Source: Burkholderiales bacterium (lineage in GTDB: Bacteria > Pseudomonadota > Gammaproteobacteria > Burkholderiales > Casimicrobiaceae). Taken from it: a stretch of DNA of 64,000 bases. The stretch is taken from positions 434,001 through 498,000 of the forward strand of contig JABTUF010000001.1 of the NCBI GenBank assembly GCA_015075645.1, read 5' to 3'. Below the pieces are notes generated by a model that was given only the letters and a program-made list of their open reading frames with translations, was not told the origin of the DNA and ran no database searches. How positions within the stretch are numbered: the first letter of the stretch is position 1; each line of letters starts with the position of its first letter. Below are positions 57,950 to 64,000 of the stretch, piece after piece. Made by a program: the position numbers and the translations under genes.

Positions 57950-58444
57950 ATGAGCAAGGACCGACTCCCCGTCACCCAGGCGATCCGCGTGCTGCGCGAG
58001 CACGGCGTCGCCTGGACCGACCACCCGTACGCCTACGAGGAGCGCGGCGGGACCGCGGTGTCCGCCCGCGAGCTGGGCGTTCCCGAGCACCAGGTCGTGA
58101 AGACGCTGATCATGGAGGACGAGCGGCAGCAGCCGATGATCGTGCTGATGCACGGCGACCGCGAGGTGTCGACCAAGGCGCTCGCGCGCCATCTCGGCGT
58201 GAAGACGGTTTCACCCTGCGCCCCGGCGGTCGCCGATCGACACTCGGGCTACCAGGTCGGCGGCACGAGCCCGTTCGGCACGAAGCGCGCGATGCCGGTC
58301 TACATGCAGGCGACGATCGCGGGGTTGCCGCGCGTCTACATCAACGGCGGACGGCGCGGCTACCTCGTCGGCCTCGCGCCAGGGGACCTCGTCCGCGTGC
58401 TGCAGCCGGTGCAAGTCGACATCGCCACGGCCCAGGCAGGCTGA
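57950..58444 (+). CDS. ybaK: YbaK/EbsC-type aminoacyl-tRNA deacylase
   Basis: A 164-residue editing domain protein that hydrolyses mischarged Cys-tRNA(Pro). VVKTLIMEDERQQPMIVLMH near residue 50 carries the essential Lys, and GYQVGGTSPFGTKRAMPVYM near residue 105 is the family signature. YINGGRRGYLVGLAPGDLVR follows. It stands alone, on the right border of the CRISPR locus, and converges with folB (12 bp apart). Confidence 0.94.
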   Translation: MSKDRLPVTQAIRVLREHGVAWTDHPYAYEERGGTAVSARELGVPEHQVVKTLIMEDERQQPMIVLMHGDREVSTKALARHLGVKTVSPCAPAVADRHSGYQVGGTSPFGTKRAMPVYMQATIAGLPRVYINGGRRGYLVGLAPGDLVRVLQPVQVDIATAQAG

Positions 58445-58456
58445 CGCGGGCGGCCG

Positions 58457-58813
58457 TCAGCGGACGATCTCGACGCCGATCTCCTTCACGCCCGGCAGCG
58501 CGCCGAGTTTCGCGACGCGCACGCGCACCCACGGAGCGCCGAACTCCTGCCGGACCAGGTCGGCGATGCCCTGCGCGAAGCGTTCGAGCAGCGGATGCTC
58601 GTGCGCCTGCGCGTACGCCTTGATGCGATCGACCACCGCCGCGTAGTCGAGCGCGTCCTCGAACCGTCCCGACGCGAACGGCTTCTCCGACGGCGCCCCG
58701 ATCTCGAGGTCGAGTCGGATCGTCTGGTCGAGGTGCGCCTCCCACGAATAGACGCCGATGCGCGTGGCGATGCGCAGATCGTGGATGAAGATCGTGCTGG
58801 CGGGGAGGGTCAC
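58457..58813 (-). CDS. folB: Dihydroneopterin aldolase
   Basis: A 118-residue folate biosynthesis enzyme that converts 7,8-dihydroneopterin to 6-hydroxymethyl-dihydropterin. IFIHDLRIATRIGVYSWEAH at the start has the conserved Gly-x-Tyr-x-Trp-Glu active region. The Lys near residue 95 in VRVAKLGALPGVKEIGVEIV is the usual catalytic base. It is divergent from plsY, with 80 bp between starts that contain TACAAT near 58855. Confidence 0.94.
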   Translation of the reverse strand: MTLPASTIFIHDLRIATRIGVYSWEAHLDQTIRLDLEIGAPSEKPFASGRFEDALDYAAVVDRIKAYAQAHEHPLLERFAQGIADLVRQEFGAPWVRVRVAKLGALPGVKEIGVEIVR

Positions 58814-58893
58814 GTCGGCGCGTCCGGCAGCGGTGCGGTGGGAATGGGAAGGATTACAATTTTACCCATCGCGCCCGTGAACTCCGCCCCCGC

Positions 58894-59493
58894 TTGCTCG
58901 CCGCCCTCCTCCTCGTCGCCGCCGCGTACCTGATCGGCTCCGTCTCGTTCGCGGTCGTCGTGAGCAAGGCCTATGGACTCCCCGACCCGCACGAGTACGG
59001 CTCGAAGAATCCCGGCGCGACCAACGTGCTCCGCACCGGCAACAAGGCGGCCGCGCTGTGGACGCTCGTCGGCGACGGACTGAAGGGATTCGTCGCGGTG
59101 TTCGCCGTCGCGAAGCTCGCCCCGCTCGTCGATGCCGCCTCGTGGGCGGTGCCCGCGTCCGCCGTCGCGGTGTTCCTCGGTCACTGCTGGCCGATCTTCC
59201 ACGGCTTTCGCGGCGGCAAGGGCGTGGCGACCGGCGCCGGCATCGCGTTCGCGCTCCACTGGCCGCTCGGCCTCGTGCTCACCGTGGTGTGGCTCGTCAT
59301 GGCGTTCGGCTTCAAGATCAGTTCGCTCGCGTCGATCACCGCGGCGCTGATGATGCCGCTCGGGATGTTCTACGTCGCGGGCAACGCGCTCGTCTCCTGG
59401 GCGATGGTGCCGATCGCCTGCCTGCTCGTGTGGCGGCACCGCGCCAACATCCGCCAGCTCCTCGAAGGCAGCGAGCGGTCGATCGGGCGGTGA
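58894..59493 (+). CDS. plsY: Acyl-phosphate:glycerol-3-phosphate acyltransferase
   Basis: A 199-residue membrane acyltransferase that makes lysophosphatidate from glycerol 3-phosphate and acyl phosphate. Five or more membrane segments are visible. The catalytic loops are PHEYGSKNPGATNVLRTGNK near residue 30 and HGFRGGKGVATGAGIAFALH near residue 105. No ATG or GTG is available in frame near the start; TTG at 58894 is the only reasonable initiator and has no strong ribosome site. It converges on tsaD with 25 bp between stops. Confidence 0.93.
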   Translation: MLAALLLVAAAYLIGSVSFAVVVSKAYGLPDPHEYGSKNPGATNVLRTGNKAAALWTLVGDGLKGFVAVFAVAKLAPLVDAASWAVPASAVAVFLGHCWPIFHGFRGGKGVATGAGIAFALHWPLGLVLTVVWLVMAFGFKISSLASITAALMMPLGMFYVAGNALVSWAMVPIACLLVWRHRANIRQLLEGSERSIGR

Positions 59494-59518
59494 TCGCGGC
59501 GCGGGCGCGGCGACGGGA

Positions 59519-60544
59519 TCAGACCGCCGCCAGCGTCTCCAGCGCCCACCGCGGCCGCACCGAGAACGCGCCGTCGTGCGCGGCCGCGGTCGCGAGCCGC
59601 AGCGCGCCGGCGAGCGCGATCATCGCGCCGTTGTCGGTGCAGAACGCGAGGTCCGGAAAGTAGACGCGCGCGCCGCGCGCGGCGACGTCGCGGTCGAGGC
59701 GCGCGCGGAGTTCGCGGTTCGCGCCGACGCCTCCCGCCACGACGAGCCGCGTCGCGCCGGTCGCCTCCAGCGCCGCGGCGGCCTTCGCCACCAGCACGTC
59801 GACGACCGAGCGCTGGAACTCGGCGGCGATGTCGGCGCGCGCGGCCGCGCCGAGGCTGCCCTCCGCCTCGCGCCTGCGCACGAGCGTCATCACCGCGGTC
59901 TTGAGACCCGAGAAGCTCATCATCAGGTCGCCCGAATCGATCATCGGGCGCGGCAGCGACACGACCCCCGCGCGACCGGTCACCGCGAGCGCCGCGAGCG
60001 CCGGGCCTCCCGGATAGGGCAATCCGAGCAGCGTCGCGGTCTTGTCGAACGCCTCGCCGGCCGCGTCGTCGAGCGTGTCGCCGATCAACCGGTAGCGCCC
60101 GACGCCTTCGACTTCGTAGATCTGCGTGTGGCCGCCCGACACGAGCAGCGCGACGAACGGGAAGTCGGGGCGCGGGTCGGCGAGGAGCGGCGAGAGCAGG
60201 TGGCCCTCGAGGTGGTGCACGCCCACCACCGGCTTGCCGAGCGCGAATCCGAGCGCATTCGCCACGCTCGCGCCGACGAGCAACGCACCGGCGAGCCCCG
60301 GGCCTTCGGTGTACGCGATGCCGTCGAGTCGGGCGAGCGCGGTCTTCGCCTCGGCGGCGACCTCCTCGATCAGCGGGACCAGACGGCGCACGTGGTCGCG
60401 CGACGCGAGTTCGGGCACGACGCCGCCGTAGCGCGCGTGCAGGTCGACCTGCGAGTGCAGCCGGTGCGCGAGGAGGCCCGCGGCCGTGTCGTAGACGGCC
60501 ACGCCGGTTTCGTCGCAGGAGGTTTCGATGCCGAGGACACGCAT
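59519..60544 (-). CDS. tsaD: tRNA N6-threonylcarbamoyladenosine transferase
   Basis: A 341-residue ASKHA-fold enzyme that transfers threonylcarbamoyl to A37 of ANN-decoding tRNAs, working with TsaB, TsaC and Tsa[21 protein letters not shown] opens it, and [14 protein letters not shown] near residue 108 holds the metal-binding His residues. [32 protein letters not shown] and [13 protein letters not shown] are further signatures. ATG 60544 is directly preceded (on its strand) by heptamer repeats. Divergent from rpsU, as in many proteobacteria. Confidence 0.96.
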   Translation of the reverse strand: MRVLGIETSCDETGVAVYDTAAGLLAHRLHSQVDLHARYGGVVPELASRDHVRRLVPLIEEVAAEAKTALARLDGIAYTEGPGLAGALLVGASVANALGFALGKPVVGVHHLEGHLLSPLLADPRPDFPFVALLVSGGHTQIYEVEGVGRYRLIGDTLDDAAGEAFDKTATLLGLPYPGGPALAALAVTGRAGVVSLPRPMIDSGDLMMSFSGLKTAVMTLVRRREAEGSLGAAARADIAAEFQRSVVDVLVAKAAAALEATGATRLVVAGGVGANRELRARLDRDVAARGARVYFPDLAFCTDNGAMIALAGALRLATAAAHDGAFSVRPRWALETLAAV

Positions 60545-60548
60545 GGGG

Positions 60549-60576
60549 CAGGTAACAGGCAACAGGTAACAGGGAT
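60549..60576 (-). repeat. Four tandem heptamers next to the tsaD start
   Basis: CAGGTAA, CAGGCAA, CAGGTAA and CAGGGAT on the + strand begin 5 bp from the tsaD ATG. On the coding strand they read TTACCTG/TTGCCTG, with the same GTT-headed heptamer style as at 29035 and 29219 but a different sequence. No Shine-Dalgarno is visible for tsaD. Confidence 0.7.
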
Positions 60577-60663
60577 CAGGACGCGCAAACAGGGACGGGT
60601 TGCGGGGCCCGTGTCCCGGGCGCCGCCGCATCCCGTCCGTCCGCCCCCCGACAATAGCAGGGC

Positions 60664-60692
60664 TTGCCGGCGGGGCGGCGCGCCGCTATACT
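60664..60692 (+). promoter_or_regulatory. Sigma-70-type promoter for rpsU
   Basis: TTGCCG at 60664-60669 and TATACT at 60687-60692 with a 17-bp spacer, 84 bp upstream of the rpsU ATG. The match in sequence and spacing is good and the position fits the macromolecular synthesis operon. Confidence 0.65.
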
Positions 60693-60776
60693 CGTCGATT
60701 ACCTGCGATCCGGGTCGGCGATTCGTCCCGGTGCTGCGCCAACCCCCTGATTCGAAAGGCAAGGTCGATTCTCCTT

Positions 60777-60989
60777 ATGCCCAGCGTCCGTGTCCGCGAA
60801 AACGAGCCGTTCGAGGCCGCCCTGCGCCGCTTCAAGCGCACCATCGAAAAGACCGGCCTCCTCACCGAGCTTCGCGCCCGCGAGTTCTACGAGAAGCCGA
60901 CCTCGGAACGCAAGCGCAAGAAGGCCGCGGCGGTGAAGCGCCACTACAAGCGCATCCGCAGCCAGCAGTTGCCGCCCAAGCTCTATTGA
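60777..60989 (+). CDS. rpsU: 30S ribosomal protein S21
   Basis: A 70-residue basic ribosomal protein: [40 protein letters not shown], then [20 protein letters not shown]. It matches the family over its full length and helps initiation on the 30S subunit. First gene of the conserved rpsU-yqeY-dnaG-rpoD order. A terminator-like hairpin follows at 61018-61041, so S21 can be made in excess over downstream genes. Confidence 0.97.
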   Translation: MPSVRVRENEPFEAALRRFKRTIEKTGLLTELRAREFYEKPTSERKRKKAAAVKRHYKRIRSQQLPPKLY

Positions 60990-61017
60990 TCGGCGCGACG
61001 GCCGGCACCATCTGCAA

Positions 61018-61041
61018 GGGGCGAAGCGATTCGCCCCTTTT
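61018..61041 (+). terminator. Intrinsic terminator/attenuator after rpsU
   Basis: GGGGCGAA (61018-61025), loop GCGA, TTCGCCCC (61030-61037), then TTTT. An eight-pair perfect stem, 29 bp after the rpsU stop. It probably reduces read-through into yqeY and dnaG. Confidence 0.85.
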
Positions 61042-61094
61042 GCATGGTGGCGTCCGGATCGCCGTCCGCCCCACCGACGACCCGGAACCCCGCG

Positions 61095-61538
61095 ATGACG
61101 CTCAAGATCCGCATCCAGGACGACATGAAGGACGCGATGCGCGCGAAGGATGCCGCGCGCCTGTCGACGATCCGGCTCCTGCTCGCCGCGATCAAGCAGC
61201 GCGAGGTGGACGAGCGCAAGGAGATGGGCGACACGGACGTGCTCGCGATCGTCGACAAGATGATCAAGCAGCGCAGGGATTCGGTCGCGCAGTTCGAGGC
61301 GGGCCGCCGCGAGGACCTCGCCGCCGTCGAGCGGGCGGAGATCGCGGTGCTGCAGGGCTACCTTCCGGCGCAGGCGAGCGAGGGCGAGATCGACGCGATG
61401 ATCGCGGAAGCGATCGCGGCGACCGGCGCCGCCGGACCCGCCGGCATCGGCAAGGTGATGGCGATCGTGAAACCCCGGCTCGCCGGCAAGGCCGACCTCG
61501 CCGCCGTCTCCGCCCGGGTCAAGGCGAAACTCGCCTGA
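61095..61538 (+). CDS. GatB/YqeY domain protein
   Basis: A 147-residue protein with the helical YqeY domain related to the tail of GatB. MTLKIRIQDDMKDAMRAKDA starts it, RLSTIRLLLAAIKQREVDER follows, and GPAGIGKVMAIVKPRLAGKA is the conserved C-terminal stretch. It may interact with tRNA but has no proven activity. It sits between rpsU and dnaG as in many proteobacteria. Confidence 0.94.
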   Translation: MTLKIRIQDDMKDAMRAKDAARLSTIRLLLAAIKQREVDERKEMGDTDVLAIVDKMIKQRRDSVAQFEAGRREDLAAVERAEIAVLQGYLPAQASEGEIDAMIAEAIAATGAAGPAGIGKVMAIVKPRLAGKADLAAVSARVKAKLA

Positions 61539-61722
61539 CCGGCGCGACGCGGCGTGCCGTGTCCCCGGACCGCAATTCGCTGACGGACGGGGCGGCCGCT
61601 GGCGCGCTCCTTGCGGGACTGGCGGAAGGCGAGCGCCCCGCCTATGATGAATCGGTTCCCTGCCGTGTGATGCGTCCGCGCGGCCGGCCGGTGGTCGGCC
61701 GCGCGCGACGTCTGGCGCGCCG

Positions 61723-63528
61723 ATGATTCCGAACGACTTCATCCAGACGCTGCTCGCACGGGTGGACATCGTCGAGGTCGTCGACCGCTTCGTCCCGCTG
61801 AAGAAGGCCGGCGCGAACTACCAGGCCTGCTGTCCGTTCCACAGCGAGAAGACCCCGTCGTTCACCGTGTCGCCGACGAAGCAGTTCTATCACTGCTTCG
61901 GCTGCGGTGCGCACGGGACGGCGATCGGGTTCCTGATGGAGCACGCGGGCAAGTCGTTCCCCGACGCGGTCGAGGAACTCGCGCGCGACGCCGGGCTCGA
62001 GGTGCCGCGGGTCGAACGCCCCGGCGAGCGCGAGGAGCGCCGCGCGCACGACGACCTGACCGAGCGGCTCGCCGCCGCCGCGAAGTTCTACCGCGCGGAA
62101 CTCAAGAACGCGCCGCGCGCGATCGAGTACCTCAAGTCGCGGGGCCTCACCGGCACGATCGCCGCGCGCTTCGAGATCGGCTACGCGCCCGACGAGTGGA
62201 CCGCGCTGGAACGCGCGTTTCCCGACTATCAGGACGCGGGCCTCGAGACCGCGGGGCTCGTCGTCAAGGGCGACGCCGGCAAGCGCTACGACCGCTTCCG
62301 CGACCGCGTCATGTTCCCGATCCACGACGCGCGCGGGCGCATCGTCGGCTTCGGCGGCCGCGTGCTCGACCGCGGCGAACCGAAGTACCTCAACTCGCCG
62401 GAGACCCCGCTCTTCTCGAAGGGCCGCGAACTCTACGGCCTGTGGCTCGCGCGGAACGCGATCCGCGAACGCGAGCGCGTCGTCGTCGTCGAGGGCTACA
62501 TGGACGTCGTCGCGCTCGCGCAGCACGGCGTCGAGTACGCGGTCGCGACGCTCGGCACCGCGACGACGGCGGTGCACGCGCAGAAGCTCTTCCGGCTCGC
62601 CGACCACGTCGTGTTCTGCTTCGACGGCGACGCCGCCGGGCGCAAGGCCGCGTGGCGCGCGCTCGAGAACGCGCTGCCGGTGCTCGCCGACGGCAAGGAC
62701 GCGCGCTTCCTGTTCCTGCCCGACGGCGAGGACCCGGACGACTACGTGCGCCGACGCGGGCGCGCCGCGTTCGAGGAGGCGCTCTCCTCCGCCACGCCGC
62801 TCTCCGGGTTCCTGATCGCCGAGTTGTCCGCGCGCCACCCACTCGACTCCGACGAGGGCCGTGCCGCATTCGTCGCCGCAGCTCGTCCGCTCGTGAGCCA
62901 GATCGCCGCCCCGGTGCTCGCCGCGTTGATCATCCGCCGCATCGCCGAGATCGCCGGCCTTCCCGAGGCGCAGATCGCGCCGATCGTGCAGGCGAACGTC
63001 CGCCCGCCCCGGGACGATGGCCCGGCGGACCACGTCCGCCACGAGGGGACTCGCCCGGATCCCGCGTTCCGGCCACGCGCAGGTTCGCGACCGCCGGTGC
63101 GTCGTGCGCCGTCGCTCGCGCGGCAACTTCTGCAGGCGATCCTGCTCCAACCTTCGATCGTGCGCGAGGTCGACATCCCGCCCGCCGGCGAGAACTCGCC
63201 GGACGCCGCTGCATTGGCCGCGGTCGTGGCGTGGTGCGCGGGGGCGGGCGAATCGATCACGACAGCGGGACTCGTGCAGGCGTTCGACGGCACCGAACAC
63301 GAAGGCGCGCTCGTGGCGGCGCTGGCCTCGGCCGAGGACCAGGGCATCACGGAGGAGCAGGCGGCGACCCTCCTGCGCGACGGCGTCGAGCGCTGGCGTG
63401 AGCAGGAGGAGCAGCGCCGGATCGCCGCGCTGCTCTCCACCCCGCTCGACCAGTTGACGACCGAGCAGAAGGACCTCGTGCGCCGCCGCATGGGCACGGG
63501 GCGGATCCCCAAGGATTCGGCGGCCTGA
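61723..63528 (+). CDS. dnaG: DNA primase
   Basis: A 601-residue primase that makes RNA primers at the replication fork. The CHC2 zinc finger uses Cys37, His40, Cys58 and Cys61 (QACCPFHSEKTPSF, YHCFGCGAHG). The TOPRIM core has VVVVEGYMDVVALAQHGVEY (catalytic Glu near 260) and FCFDGDAAGRKAAWRALENA (metal Asp pair). The C-terminal 150 residues form the helicase-binding part (QLTTEQKDLVRRRMG-like end). TATGAT lies at 61643-61648, without a good -35 nearby. Confidence 0.97.
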   Translation: MIPNDFIQTLLARVDIVEVVDRFVPLKKAGANYQACCPFHSEKTPSFTVSPTKQFYHCFGCGAHGTAIGFLMEHAGKSFPDAVEELARDAGLEVPRVERPGEREERRAHDDLTERLAAAAKFYRAELKNAPRAIEYLKSRGLTGTIAARFEIGYAPDEWTALERAFPDYQDAGLETAGLVVKGDAGKRYDRFRDRVMFPIHDARGRIVGFGGRVLDRGEPKYLNSPETPLFSKGRELYGLWLARNAIRERERVVVVEGYMDVVALAQHGVEYAVATLGTATTAVHAQKLFRLADHVVFCFDGDAAGRKAAWRALENALPVLADGKDARFLFLPDGEDPDDYVRRRGRAAFEEALSSATPLSGFLIAELSARHPLDSDEGRAAFVAAARPLVSQIAAPVLAALIIRRIAEIAGLPEAQIAPIVQANVRPPRDDGPADHVRHEGTRPDPAFRPRAGSRPPVRRAPSLARQLLQAILLQPSIVREVDIPPAGENSPDAAALAAVVAWCAGAGESITTAGLVQAFDGTEHEGALVAALASAEDQGITEEQAATLLRDGVERWREQEEQRRIAALLSTPLDQLTTEQKDLVRRRMGTGRIPKDSAA

Positions 63529-63749
63529 TGGACTCGCAGGCGCGAAACCCCTGGCGCGCATCCGGCCCGTTACCGGTCCGAGGGGCGTTGTCGCCCGGTC
63601 GCCCGCTGCAGCAGTGGCCGACGGAGTGCGCATCGGGCAACCGCATGATATGATTTGAGGTTTTCCCACGTCGGCCCCACATGGGAGCCGACGCCTCGCC
63701 GGGCCGGCCCGCATGCGGCCCCGTGACGATCGCCGAGACCAGGAAGCCC

Positions 63750-64000
63750 ATGGCCAAGAAGCCCGCCCGCAAGTCGCCCGCGAAGAGCAAGCCCGCAGCC
63801 AGGGCGAAGAAGCCGGTCGCCCACCGGAAGCCCGCGCAACGGACCGCGGCGAAGAAGCCCGTGGCGAAGAAGCCTGTGGCGCGAAAGCCCGAACCGAAGA
63901 AGACGGCCGCGAAGAAGGCGCACAAGCCGGCCGCCAAGCCCGTCGCGAAGAAGCCGCTCGCGGCGGCGGTAGCGAAGATCCACGGCAAGCCGGTCGCGCA
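63750..64000 (+). CDS. Lys/Ala/Pro-rich N-terminus, probable RNA polymerase sigma factor RpoD (partial)
   Basis: From ATG 63750 the frame is open to the window end (83 codons): MAKKPARKSPAKSKPAARAK, then repeated AAKKPVAKKP units. RpoD of many Betaproteobacteria carries such a basic N-terminal extension, and rpoD normally follows dnaG. A histone H1-like DNA-binding protein would look the same this early, so the symbol is withheld. The 221-bp gap after dnaG contains TATGAT at 63649-63654, a possible -10. Confidence 0.55.
   Translation, partial: MAKKPARKSPAKSKPAARAKKPVAHRKPAQRTAAKKPVAKKPVARKPEPKKTAAKKAHKPAAKPVAKKPLAAAVAKIHGKPVA

Overview
The window is a roughly 70% GC bacterial chromosome segment. 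Gene content points to Betaproteobacteria, probably near Burkholderiales: tripartite-tricarboxylate (Bug/TctC) binding proteins, the arginine succinyltransferase genes, an E. coli-like ugpBAECQ set, and the rpsU-yqeY-dnaG block followed by a Lys/Ala-rich probable rpoD. No rRNA or tRNA gene was seen. The exact taxon cannot be fixed from this sequence.

Layout. 0-9 kb is glycerol and glycerol-phosphate metabolism: a truncated DUF2889 gene, glpK, a MarR regulator coupled to an MFS permease, then ugpB-A-E-C-Q on the minus strand. 9-13.4 kb holds an RND efflux pump with its membrane fusion protein. 13.4-15.5 kb has an intact Bug binding protein, a truncated second one and a DUF423 protein. 15.6-20 kb carries RidA and astC-astA-astB. 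20-29 kb holds an MFS exporter, an orphan peptide-binding protein, glutathione peroxidase, pirin, a HIT protein and a fused hydantoinase/5-oxoprolinase. 29-35.5 kb has an Asp/Glu/hydantoin racemase, a TRAP transporter (dctPQM), ogt, a XerD-type recombinase and a zinc-ribbon methyltransferase. 35.8-44 kb is a formamide/nitrogen region: two FmdB-type zinc ribbons, an AmiS/UreI channel, formamidase, a receiver-EAL protein, an NCS1 permease-histidine kinase fusion and a LuxR regulator.

44.3-57.6 kb is a type I-C CRISPR-Cas locus: a 45-repeat array, cas2, cas1, cas4, a DUF433/DUF5615 toxin-antitoxin pair, cas7c, cas8c, cas5c and cas3, all on the minus strand. cas1 is split by an IS3-family element whose removal with one 3-bp target duplication restores a clean 342-codon frame. 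The toxin reading frame has a stop at codon 11. Interference genes look intact, while spacer acquisition is probably lost. A solitary CRISPR repeat with one spacer-sized segment and a partial repeat lies 9 kb away at 35524-35604. 57.9-64 kb is housekeeping: ybaK, folB, plsY, tsaD, rpsU, yqeY, dnaG and probable rpoD.

Small repeats recur. A palindromic element with core TCGAGTCTGACCC occurs three times: between astC and astA, in frame inside the oxoprolinase gene, and at the break of the truncated Bug gene. A GTCGGGCTGAAGCCCGAC hairpin is duplicated in the 5' end of xerD. Tandem 7-bp repeats abut three start codons. An 18-bp dyad, CTCACCC-N4-GGGTGAG, lies in a row of three upstream of the formamidase operon and a pair behind luxR. 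The most interesting signals are the toxin-antitoxin pair wired into the cas operon, the IS-broken cas1, the isolated crRNA-like unit, and the permease-kinase/EAL/LuxR set with its candidate operators.
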